Source: an uncultured Jannaschia sp.
GTDB lineage: Bacteria > Pseudomonadota > Alphaproteobacteria > Rhodobacterales > Rhodobacteraceae
Assembly: GCA_947494145.1 (NCBI GenBank)
Contig: CANLTZ010000001.1
Location: forward strand, 310,001-374,000
Direction of reading: 5' to 3'
DNA length: 64,000 nt
The number at the start of each line of letters is the position of its first letter. Positions within the stretch are counted from its first letter, which is position 1. Of the stretch, positions 8,405 through 15,733 are shown in pieces. The translations under genes and the position numbers were made by a program. The notes under the pieces are model-generated. The model was not told the DNA's origin and ran no database searches. It was given only the letters and a program-made list of their open reading frames with translations.

Positions 8405-8575
8405 TCACCCCCACCCATGAAAATGCGCATCGATGGTCTCGGCCAAGGTGTCGCCAATCCTCTCCATGGTCTTCAAATCTGCCAAAGTCGCGCGGGATAA
8501 GACCTTCGCCGCAGAAGATTGGACGTAATCCTTCGTTGCGGGCGGGCTATAGGTTTCAAGTTGGGTGGAGCGCAC
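8405..8575 (-). CDS. Possible 56-residue protein or C-terminal remnant
   Basis: A minus-strand frame from GTG 8573-8575 to TGA 8405-8407 encodes a 56-residue amphipathic, helix-like sequence (for example SSAAKVLSRATLADLKTMER, then GDTLAETIDAHF). The frame is closed upstream by a TAA before the GTG. Its composition is protein-like, unlike a random shadow, but I recognise no family. It could be a small gene, or the surviving tail of a lost one in this disturbed region. Confidence 0.3.
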   Translation of the reverse strand: MRSTQLETYSPPATKDYVQSSAAKVLSRATLADLKTMERIGDTLAETIDAHFHGWG

Positions 8576-8640
8576 CGGAGTTTTCGCTTGCGGCGCCTTT
8601 CGGTGTCCGACTTACTTCTCCTAATACGCCTTCAACCGAA

Positions 8641-10182
8641 ATGATTTTCATGAACGCTCTCAGGCCTATCAGCGATCCTGGAGAACCTGTTTCAGGGGAC
8701 GGACTGGTCCCGGACTGGGTCCCTTTGGTCATCTATCTTTTGGTTGCGGCAGCGACCCTTGGCCTGGCTGCGGTGACGGCAAGCACGAACATGATCTCAG
8801 ATCAGCCGAACACGGATATTTGGCAGCATATCGCGGCCGTTCGAGCCTTGATGGAGAATTTGACAGCACCGCAGAACCCCTTCGTCGTAAGCCCGGAGCC
8901 GAGCCGCCATTTCCAGCCGCTATGGGTCGCAACGGCGGTAGTGGGGAACGCGCTCGGCCTTACAGCCTGGCAGGTCGTAACCGGCGCGACCTTTGCCATC
9001 ATGGGGGTTCTGGCCTTCGCGATCTACTATTTTGCAAGGGTTTACTTCGGCTCGCCCTGGGCGCCGTCTGTCCTGCTTGCCGTCATGCTTCTTGGATGGG
9101 TGGGTCGGTTCGCGCATACCGGGCTCCATTCCCTTTGGACCTTGCTTTATGGCGCGGCTTATCCCGCGACCTTGATGATCGGGCTGTCGCTCTTGCTTTG
9201 GGCGTTGGTGATCAGGGCACTTGACGATCGTCGCTACTTGCCTGCAATCGTCCTTCTGAGCGCCCTTATGCTGGCCACCCATCAGCTTGGCGCCGTGATT
9301 GGGTATATCGGGGCGGTGTCCTTCGCGGTAGCGCAGCCGGCTGTACCGGTCACGCGCCGCCTGATCGCCTTGGCGGCCATCCTCATCGGATCTGCGGCTG
9401 CACTCGCCTGGCCCTATTTCAACCCTGTGCAGCTTATGCTGCAGGGCCGGAGTTTCAGCTGGGAAGGTGGTCCTGACTTCTATTCCCTTATATGGATGCT
9501 CGGGACCCTGGTGCCAGCAGGTCTTGGACTGCTGTGGTTGCGTCATCGCAAAGCTCGCCCCTTGGCCTTGGCGCTGGGCATCTTTCTCTGCCTTTATCTG
9601 CTTGGGTTGTTCGGCGTTCAGATCGCGGCCCGCTTTCTGATGCCCCTTGTGCTGGTTCTGCATATAGGGCTGGCCGGGATTATCCTTGAAGCGATGGGTC
9701 GGTTCAGCCTCAGACAGCCTATTCTTCGCCAGTCGGCGCCCTGGTTGGCGACTGTTGGTGTCGTCATGTCGGCGGTTGCAATCACGACGCTCTATCAGTC
9801 ATCGTTCGAAGAGCAGTATGCGGTCGCGCCGGGGGTTTACGCGGCCGCAGAAAGGCTGACAACGGGCCTCCCGGACGACGAAGAGATCGCGGCCGCAGGA
9901 CTTACAGCCTGGCCAGTGGTTGCGGCCGGACAGCGGGTTCTATCCGTGCCCTGGCCGGAACCAGGGATCGCCGATCTTGCGGAACGCCAGGCAATGACTA
10001 TTGCGCTTTTCGACCCTGCCCTGTCAGCGGAGGCGCGCCGTGCTCTGGCCAAGGACCTTGGCATCCGGGTCCTGATGGCGGATCAACGGCTCATCCCGCC
10101 AGACCTGCTTGAAGCCTTGGCCGAGCAGGCCTTTTCGGCCTCTCAAGACAGCACGCTCCACCGGTTTGATTTGTGGGAGTAG
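8641..10182 (+). CDS. Multi-pass membrane protein, GT-C glycosyltransferase-like
   Basis: 513 residues from ATG 8641. There are about eleven to twelve hydrophobic segments and a C-terminal soluble domain of about 120 residues. The first extracytoplasmic loop reads SDQPNTDIWQHIAAVRAL. An acidic residue followed by W-x-H before a helix is reminiscent of the GT-C fold, which transfers sugars from lipid carriers. No specific family is recognised, so the call is structural. An upstream in-frame start at 8536 would add a Pro/Ser-rich leader that does not look like a signal. No polysaccharide genes flank it. Confidence 0.55.
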   Translation: MIFMNALRPISDPGEPVSGDGLVPDWVPLVIYLLVAAATLGLAAVTASTNMISDQPNTDIWQHIAAVRALMENLTAPQNPFVVSPEPSRHFQPLWVATAVVGNALGLTAWQVVTGATFAIMGVLAFAIYYFARVYFGSPWAPSVLLAVMLLGWVGRFAHTGLHSLWTLLYGAAYPATLMIGLSLLLWALVIRALDDRRYLPAIVLLSALMLATHQLGAVIGYIGAVSFAVAQPAVPVTRRLIALAAILIGSAAALAWPYFNPVQLMLQGRSFSWEGGPDFYSLIWMLGTLVPAGLGLLWLRHRKARPLALALGIFLCLYLLGLFGVQIAARFLMPLVLVLHIGLAGIILEAMGRFSLRQPILRQSAPWLATVGVVMSAVAITTLYQSSFEEQYAVAPGVYAAAERLTTGLPDDEEIAAAGLTAWPVVAAGQRVLSVPWPEPGIADLAERQAMTIALFDPALSAEARRALAKDLGIRVLMADQRLIPPDLLEALAEQAFSASQDSTLHRFDLWE

Positions 10183-10311
10183 GCTCTCCATGGTTTGCTG
10201 CGGAAGACTGGCTTTGAGCCAAGGCAAGCCCGTCGTGCAAAGGCAGGCAAAGTCCCGCAGCCGCCCATGACGGACGCAGCAACATACGCCCGGCTTGGCG
10301 CAGGAATTGTC

Positions 10312-10426
10312 TATAGCGTTTCTCGAAAAACCTGAAGCATCAGTTTTCTGAGAAACGTCGCCACATCAATGCGATAACAGGACGTTTTTTGGAAATGCCG
10401 ATTCAGGTTTTCCGAAAATCGCTTTA
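10312..10426. repeat. 115-bp dispersed palindromic repeat, copy A
   Basis: A 115-base element ending in imperfect inverted repeats of about 22 bases (AGCGTTTCTCGAAAAACCTG at the left, matched by CAGGTTTTCCGAAAATCGCT at the right). It aligns without gaps to copy B at 47831-47945; by eye 94 of 115 bases match. Shorter relatives are at 22402-22447 and 11323-11375. It contains no open frame. A non-autonomous palindromic element (MITE- or REP-like) fits best. Confidence 0.8.
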
Positions 10427-10552
10427 GCGTTCCCGACAGGACTGAGTATCGGGACCGGACAATCTGACCCTGAAACCGCCTTCATCGGGTCAGATATCCA
10501 CGGCATCCTGACGGCGGTCTTTTCATGACCACCCGACCCAAGGATTGCCCCC

Positions 10553-11323
10553 ATGGCCAAACGCAAACGCTCGACGAACTTGGCGGCGCCGTTTTTGACG
10601 CGGTTGACGGTCAAGGCGGAAATGTTGGAGGGCCAAGTAGGTTATCCCTTTGACCAGCCTTGGCTCAATGATGACTTCGAATTGGAATTCGAGACGCCTG
10701 TCACCGTCATCGTGGGCGAAAACGGGACGGGCAAGTCGACTTTGATCGAGGCTCTGGCTGCGCTGGCGGGATACGACCCAGCGGGCGGGGGCAAGGGCTA
10801 TGCTGCGGTGGATCACAGCGCGGCGTTGGATCGCAGCGGCGCCGACTTGGCCGATGCCTTGCGGGCGGGGTGGTTGCCCAAGGTGACCGACGGTTGGTTC
10901 TTTCGCGCCGAGACGTTCTTTTCTGTGGCCCGATGGCTCGACACGTTGGGTGGCGCAGCGCCGGATTACCTGTCGCGCAGCCATGGCGAAGGCTTCATCG
11001 AGCTGTTTGGCGACCGGATGCGGCAGCAAGGCTTCTTTCTGATGGATGAGCCCGAAAGCGCGCTGTCACCGCGAAGGCAATTGGAGTTGCTGCGCTTTCT
11101 GGCGGAAATCCAGCAGGAGGCGCGGGCGCAGGTGATCCTGGCGACCCATTCCCCGCTGTTGATGGCGATCCCGGGCGCGGATGTGCTGCGGCTGACGCGC
11201 CACGGGTTTGAGCGGGTGGCGTATCGCGAGACGCCGCATTTTCGCTTAATGCAGGATTTCTTCGTGGACCCGGAGGGGTTCGTGGCGGAGGTGATTGCGA
11301 GTGGTGGGGATGTGTTTGGGTAG
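10553..11323 (+). CDS. Stand-alone AAA family ATPase
   Basis: 256 residues from ATG 10553. Walker A is VGENGTGKST (residues about 54-63), an ABC-like signature region reads YLSRSHGEGF, and Walker B is FFLMDEPESAL. LATHSPLLMAIPGADVLRL holds the switch histidine. This is the compact SMC/Rad50-like ABC ATPase fold of the bacterial AAA (COG3910-like) proteins. It has no coiled-coil insertion, TOPRIM or nuclease domain. Cellular role is unknown. No partner gene adjoins it; instead it is flanked by repeat copies at 10312 and 11323. The last codon runs directly into the downstream repeat. Confidence 0.8.
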   Translation: MAKRKRSTNLAAPFLTRLTVKAEMLEGQVGYPFDQPWLNDDFELEFETPVTVIVGENGTGKSTLIEALAALAGYDPAGGGKGYAAVDHSAALDRSGADLADALRAGWLPKVTDGWFFRAETFFSVARWLDTLGGAAPDYLSRSHGEGFIELFGDRMRQQGFFLMDEPESALSPRRQLELLRFLAEIQQEARAQVILATHSPLLMAIPGADVLRLTRHGFERVAYRETPHFRLMQDFFVDPEGFVAEVIASGGDVFG

Positions 11324-11375
11324 AGCGGTTCTCATTCCTGGAAAACTCCGGGTCTGTACAGATGTGAACCGTTCC
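11323..11375. repeat. Reduced copy D of the dispersed palindromic repeat
   Basis: Starting on the stop codon of the AAA ATPase gene, AGCGGTTCTC matches the left end of copies A and B exactly up to the GAAAAACCTG half. GAACCGTTCC about 40 bases later gives a weak inverted partner. The match is short and the assignment is tentative. Confidence 0.4.
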
Positions 11376-11415
11376 TGCGGGGAACCAAAGCCGACCCTGT
11401 CCGCGGCCAAACCCA

Positions 11416-11805
11416 TCAGAACCGCGACGGCAGCACGTCCTTCACCGCATAGGGACCGTGATGGCCGTTCCGGGGTGGTGTGCGGGCAGGGTGGTGGTCT
11501 GGAACGGGCGGACCCAGTTCTTGGGCCATGGCTTCGAAGCCGCGTTGTCTGGAGTTCGCGATAGCAGCCTGGACCGCGCGATCAACGCCTCCAAAGGCCT
11601 AGGGGTGCCTGTAGCCGAAATCGCTCTCGGCCGCTGGATCCATCAAGATGCCGCGCCATAGCGCGAGATCGCAGGAAAAGCCCAGACCCGTGATTTCTGA
11701 CAGGCGCAACGCGCCTTGGCGCATGACCAAGACGCGCTGATCTGTGTCTTTCATAACCTTCAGGCAGCGCATGGGCATCCAGCCCCAGCCTGCCAGGGCG
11801 ACCAT
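11416..11805 (-). pseudogene. Possible amber-interrupted hypothetical gene
   Basis: On the minus strand a frame opens at 11805 and reads 68 protein-like residues (including LSEITGLGFSCDLALWRGI) to a TAG at 11599-11601. The same frame then continues without interruption for another 60 residues (GGVDRAVQAAIANSRQRGFE and onward) to a TGA at 11416-11418, ending HHGPYAVKDVLPSRF. The total is exactly 130 codons. Both halves have a coherent composition, so a gene broken by one stop is plausible. I do not recognise the family, and the reading could be chance. Confidence 0.3.
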
Positions 11806-11846
11806 GCCGAAATGGATTGGAACGGCGCGTCCAACAGGTCGGACCG

Positions 11847-13295
11847 TTATACGGTTTCTGCGCGGCGTTCCTCGAAGCTCATCTCGATGAAGCTAGGCAC
11901 GTGGTCACCGAGGCCCACGACCTTGGGGCCCCGGTCGTCGCGGTCGCGTCCGCGTCCGCCGCGGGACCGGCGACCGCTTTCACGCGGTTCGTCGCGCGGA
12001 GCGGGGGTGGGTGCGGCAGCAGCAGCGGGCGCCTCCTCGCGCGGTTCCGCACTTCTGGAGCGGGACCGGCTGCGGCTGCGGGAGGTGCGCTTGGGCGCCT
12101 CTTCCTCGGTCGTCTCGGGCGGCGCGTCGTCGCGTCGGCCCGGTGGGGTCCAGGGGTTGTCGCCCCGGGGAATTTTGGAATCCACCAGACGCTCTATGGC
12201 GTCGAGGTACTTTTCATCGGATGGCAACGCGATGGTGTAGGCCAGCCCGGTCTTGCCCGCGCGGCCCGTGCGGCCGATGCGGTGGACGTAATCTTCGGCA
12301 TGGCTGGGCACGTCGAAGTTGAACACATGGCTCACATTCGGGATGTCTAGGCCGCGGGCGGCCACGTCGGAAGCCACGAGGAAGCGGACGGAGCCATCGC
12401 GGAACCCGTCCAGCGTGCGCGTCCGGTGGGATTGATCCAGATCGCCATGGATGGGCTCGGCATTATAGCCGTGCTTCTTGAGCGACTTGGCCACGATATC
12501 CACCTCTGTCTTCCGATTGCAGAAGATGATGGCGTTGCGGCACTCTTCGCCATCGCGGTCGATGATGGCGCGCAGGATTTCGCGCTTGTCCTTGGGGCCC
12601 ATATCGCGGCGCTTGGGCTTGTGTTCCACCAGTACCTGCGTGATCGTCTCGGAGGTGGAGTTCTGCCGTGCCACTTCGATCTTTTCCGGGTTCGACAGAA
12701 ACTTGTTGGTGATCCGCTCGATCTCCGGCGCCATGGTTGCGCTGAAGAACAGCGTCTGGCGGGTGAAGGGCGTCATCTCGAATATGCGTTCGATATCGGG
12801 GATGAACCCCATGTCGAGCATCCGGTCGGCTTCGTCCACGACCATGATTTCGACGCCGGTCAGCAGCAGCTTCCCACGCTCGAAATGGTCGATCAGGCGG
12901 CCCGGCGTGGCGATCAGCACGTCTACGCCCCGGTCGATGAGTTGGTCTTGTTCCTTGAACGACACGCCGCCGATCAGCAGGGCCTTCTTCAGGCGTGAAC
13001 CCTTGGCGTAATTGTCGAAGTTTTCGGCCACCTGGGCGGCCAATTCGCGTGTGGGCGCCAGGACCAGGCTGCGCGGCATCCGCGCGCGGGCGCGGCCCTT
13101 GCCCAGCAACGTGATCATGGGCAGCGTGAAACTGGCCGTCTTGCCGGTGCCGGTCTGGGCGATGCCCAACACGTCGCGGCCTTCCAGGGCGGGGGGAATG
13201 GCACCTGCCTGGATAGGGGTCGGAGTCGTATAGCCCGTGGCCTCGATGGCCTTGAGAACCTTCGGGTCGAGGTTCAAGTCAGAAAAGCTCGTCAT
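11847..13295 (-). CDS. rhlE: DEAD-box ATP-dependent RNA helicase (RhlE type)
   Basis: 482 residues from ATG 13295. The core has all the expected motifs: Q motif with upstream Phe, Walker A AQTGTGKT (residues 46-53), VDEADRML, FFSATM, HRIGRTGR. DEAD-box helicases of this group remodel rRNA and mRNA in the cytoplasm. The C-terminal tail (about the last 90 residues) is highly charged and Arg/Ser-rich, with the run RSRSRSRSRS and RGGRGRDRDDRG, probably an RNA-binding disordered tail. The start was chosen at MTSFSDLNLD; the longer frame upstream adds an unrelated leader. The symbol reflects the subfamily and is not certain. Confidence 0.92.
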   Translation of the reverse strand: MTSFSDLNLDPKVLKAIEATGYTTPTPIQAGAIPPALEGRDVLGIAQTGTGKTASFTLPMITLLGKGRARARMPRSLVLAPTRELAAQVAENFDNYAKGSRLKKALLIGGVSFKEQDQLIDRGVDVLIATPGRLIDHFERGKLLLTGVEIMVVDEADRMLDMGFIPDIERIFEMTPFTRQTLFFSATMAPEIERITNKFLSNPEKIEVARQNSTSETITQVLVEHKPKRRDMGPKDKREILRAIIDRDGEECRNAIIFCNRKTEVDIVAKSLKKHGYNAEPIHGDLDQSHRTRTLDGFRDGSVRFLVASDVAARGLDIPNVSHVFNFDVPSHAEDYVHRIGRTGRAGKTGLAYTIALPSDEKYLDAIERLVDSKIPRGDNPWTPPGRRDDAPPETTEEEAPKRTSRSRSRSRSRSAEPREEAPAAAAAPTPAPRDEPRESGRRSRGGRGRDRDDRGPKVVGLGDHVPSFIEMSFEERRAETV

Positions 13296-13487
13296 GTGCG
13301 TCCTGGTTGGAGCTTGGGGCCGAATTGCCCGGAAGCTCGGGGGGGTTGGTGGGCGCACCACAGCCATTGCGCCCCGTCTATCTCGTCTGCTCTGCGCTAT
13401 CACAGGCGCGGCACGGGTAGCAAAGCTGTGACAAGCGGTCAACTTGTCCCTGTAACGCGGCGGCGCGGCGTGGCGCCCCTGTCGTCG

Positions 13488-14105
13488 TTATCCGATGGCG
13501 GACGGGTGCAACCGCGGGGCGAAGCCGGCCCGTAGGATTTCGAGCGTGACCGTGTTGGTCAACGCGTCAACCGCGTGGTCGGGCAGGGGGGCGGGCGCGC
13601 CATAGCCCGTAGGCGTGTAGGGAAGGGCGCTGCCGCGGTGAACAAGCCAAGTGCTGTCGTCGGGCATGCGAAACATGGCGCCATCAGGCAGGCTGCGGGC
13701 CTTGGCCAAGTGGGTCCGCAAGCGGCGGGCGCCGGGCACGGCCCGGGCCGTATGCAGATGCGCATCCACGTCGCCCACCCCGGGCCAGGGCCCGCGCGCG
13801 GACAGCCAGGCTGCCTTGAACCGGTCGAAAGCGGCGCGGCGGCAGTATCCGCAGGGCCTGTGCCCGGCGGCCATGGCGACGGCTTCATCGAGAAAGAACA
13901 ATTCCGTCCATTTGCGCCCGGTCATCACCGTCCGGCGGCGCCCCTGCCAATCGAGCGTGCAACTGATCCAGGCGCGATGCTTCCAAAGCGCCGGGCCCAT
14001 CTGCCCGTCTGCCACATGCAACACGCCCCGATTGCCCGTCATGGTGCCGCGCGCGGCGATGGCGTGGATGGTGCCGTCGGGCAGGACGCGGTTTTGCAAA
14101 GGCAA
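13488..14105 (-). CDS. Conserved hypothetical protein with CGYC motif
   Basis: About 205 residues if TTG 14103-14105 is the start; the true start is uncertain because no ATG precedes RGTMTGNRGVLH. That segment and HRPCGYCRRAAFDRFKAAW look like conserved cores of an alphaproteobacterial hypothetical family. The Cys pair could bind a metal or be redox-active, but this is inference. It follows the SUKH-type gene on the same strand with a 5-base gap, so the two may be co-transcribed. No function is proposed. Confidence 0.6.
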   Translation of the reverse strand: MPLQNRVLPDGTIHAIAARGTMTGNRGVLHVADGQMGPALWKHRAWISCTLDWQGRRRTVMTGRKWTELFFLDEAVAMAAGHRPCGYCRRAAFDRFKAAWLSARGPWPGVGDVDAHLHTARAVPGARRLRTHLAKARSLPDGAMFRMPDDSTWLVHRGSALPYTPTGYGAPAPLPDHAVDALTNTVTLEILRAGFAPRLHPSAIG

Positions 14106-14110
14106 GGAGT

Positions 14111-15208
14111 TCAGCCCCCGGGCGCGCGGGCCAGGTCTTCGGACAAATCGACATCGTCGATGTTGCGTTCGAGCTTGGCGAAGAAGCTGTCGAAATCGTC
14201 CCACCAGAGCGCGGCGCCTTCCCACTTGCCGCCCTCTTCCAGCACGTGATGTTCCAAGTCCAAGAGGCCCACGCGCGGGGCGGACCCGGCCCGGTAGTCG
14301 AGGACGAACATCTGTCCGTACCATTGAGCCAGAACCAGGATGCGCGACATCTGTGCTTTGAATGCGTCTGCGTGGGGGCGGTCGGTATCGGTGTCGAGCA
14401 TTTTGCGCAACGGCCAGACCTCGTCCAGCGGCAGCAAGTCCGAATCGCCCGGAAAGGGCGCGACCCGGCCGCGATACGTGTCGAAATAGGGCTGGTCCGT
14501 CTGGATTGCGACGCACATCCCGCTGCTGCCGTTTTGTTGGAGGTAAAGGCGGCGCAAAACTGGTGGCAGGGCAACGCCAAGACGGGCTTCATGTTCCGCG
14601 ATCTGGGCCTCCGACAAGCGCGCGTCCGGTAGAAGCCAACGCCTTGGCTCGGCATTCGGATCTGTATTTGGCGCCGTCTGGACGTGTCTGAAATACCATC
14701 CCTGATGAAAGGTGTCTTCGGTCACGGGGAGCCAGGTCTCGGTTTCCTCATTCGTCTGGCGGCCGATGGGCTCAGTGGTCTGCGTGCCCTTGGCGGCCGC
14801 GATATCTGCGGCGGCGCGCTGCATGGGGTCACCGGGGCCCATTGCTTCCAGCATCACGATGGTTGCCCCGACCAGCGAAGCCGTGGCGGCGAAGACCCAG
14901 AAGGAGAGCTGAGGCTCGAACGGAAGACCAATTGGCCCGACGATGGCAGCCAACCCGCGTCCCGCGAGGTAGAAGAGCCCGACAAGACCGCATTGAACAA
15001 GAAACGTGGCGCCTTGACCCAGCACCGCTTTGAACAATTGGCCGTTGGCCGCCGCCATGTGCCAGGCCCGCCAGCGACCCAGGCCGAAACAGATCGTAAA
15101 GAGTGCCGCCAGCGGCAGAACCGCCCAAGCCGACACGACCGCAAGGCCCGTCCAGACCACACCACCGATCAGGCCCAATCCCATAGCGATGCGCAAGATG
15201 CCAAGCAT
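14111..15208 (-). CDS. Membrane-anchored SUKH (SMI1/KNR4-like) protein
   Basis: 365 residues. The N-terminal third has three to four hydrophobic segments (about residues 1-35, 55-85, 95-120), and the C-terminal two thirds are soluble. The soluble part has the SMI1/KNR4 pattern: LSEAQIAEHEARLGVALPPV followed by LRRLYLQQNGSSG, then an acidic, Trp-rich second half (ALWWDDFDSFFAKL). SUKH proteins are often immunity proteins against toxins but also have regulatory roles. Fusion to a membrane anchor and absence of a neighbouring toxin gene leave the role open. Confidence 0.6.
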   Translation of the reverse strand: MLGILRIAMGLGLIGGVVWTGLAVVSAWAVLPLAALFTICFGLGRWRAWHMAAANGQLFKAVLGQGATFLVQCGLVGLFYLAGRGLAAIVGPIGLPFEPQLSFWVFAATASLVGATIVMLEAMGPGDPMQRAAADIAAAKGTQTTEPIGRQTNEETETWLPVTEDTFHQGWYFRHVQTAPNTDPNAEPRRWLLPDARLSEAQIAEHEARLGVALPPVLRRLYLQQNGSSGMCVAIQTDQPYFDTYRGRVAPFPGDSDLLPLDEVWPLRKMLDTDTDRPHADAFKAQMSRILVLAQWYGQMFVLDYRAGSAPRVGLLDLEHHVLEEGGKWEGAALWWDDFDSFFAKLERNIDDVDLSEDLARAPGG

Positions 15209-15255
15209 GGGCGAGATGCTAGCGGATTGCGTGCCGCCCGCAATTGAAACGATGC

Positions 15256-15630
15256 TCAGCGATCGTCATCCAGCATGTCTTGGCCGCGTATCAGGAGGGA
15301 TGCCAGCGCTTCGGACGCCTCAGCGGCTTGCGCGATTGCGCCTCGGAAACCGGCATTGCTGAGCTCCGCCAGCGGGTCGATCAGCAGATCGTCCCGCGCC
15401 ATCCCGGCGCCTTCGGTGATAGCGGCCAGGGCAAGGGCCGGGTGTTCGGCAATGAGATGATCCATCAGGGCTCCGGTCCAGGCGTCGGGGGCGTCGGTCG
15501 CGGCATCGGTTGTGGCGAGATAGGCGATATAGCGCGTCATGAAGCGACCCATGGGCAGGTCGCCTTGCGGCAAAGCGTCGGTGTCATCGGGCAGGCCTAG
15601 GGCGCGGGCAACGAGGGGGCGGGGGATCAT
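15256..15630 (-). CDS. Hypothetical protein, 124 residues
   Basis: Starts at ATG 15628-15630 (MIPRPLVARALGLP) after a purine-poor leader; the longer open frame upstream is not convincing. The protein is Ala/Leu-rich, acidic and probably all-helical, with no signal peptide or membrane segment. I recognise no domain. It sits between prfC (103 bases upstream in its reading direction, with repeat copy 2 between) and the SUKH-type gene, all on the minus strand. Confidence 0.55.
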   Translation of the reverse strand: MIPRPLVARALGLPDDTDALPQGDLPMGRFMTRYIAYLATTDAATDAPDAWTGALMDHLIAEHPALALAAITEGAGMARDDLLIDPLAELSNAGFRGAIAQAAEASEALASLLIRGQDMLDDDR

Positions 15631-15662
15631 GGCGGGCCCGTGTCTTTGGTGGAAAGTGGGGC

Positions 15663-15726
15663 GGGGGGCCAGCCCCCCGTCGCGCAAAGCGCGACTCCCC
15701 CCGGAGTATTTATGCCAGGATGAAGG
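15663..15726. repeat. Double-hairpin intergenic element, copy 2
   Basis: Stem one is GGGGGGCCAGCCCCCC, and stem two is GTCGCGC-aaa-GCGCGAC. The tail is CCCCCCGGAGTATTTATGCC AGGATGAA (split after 20 bases), nearly identical to copy 3. It lies immediately downstream of prfC in the direction of transcription, so here it could act as a terminator or an mRNA 3' end structure. Confidence 0.8.
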
Positions 15727-15733
15727 GGGCGGC

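Noticed and set aside
13488-14516. Long 342-codon version of the CGYC hypothetical
   Set aside because: Its first half overlaps the SUKH-type gene in another frame and is Arg-rich shadow.
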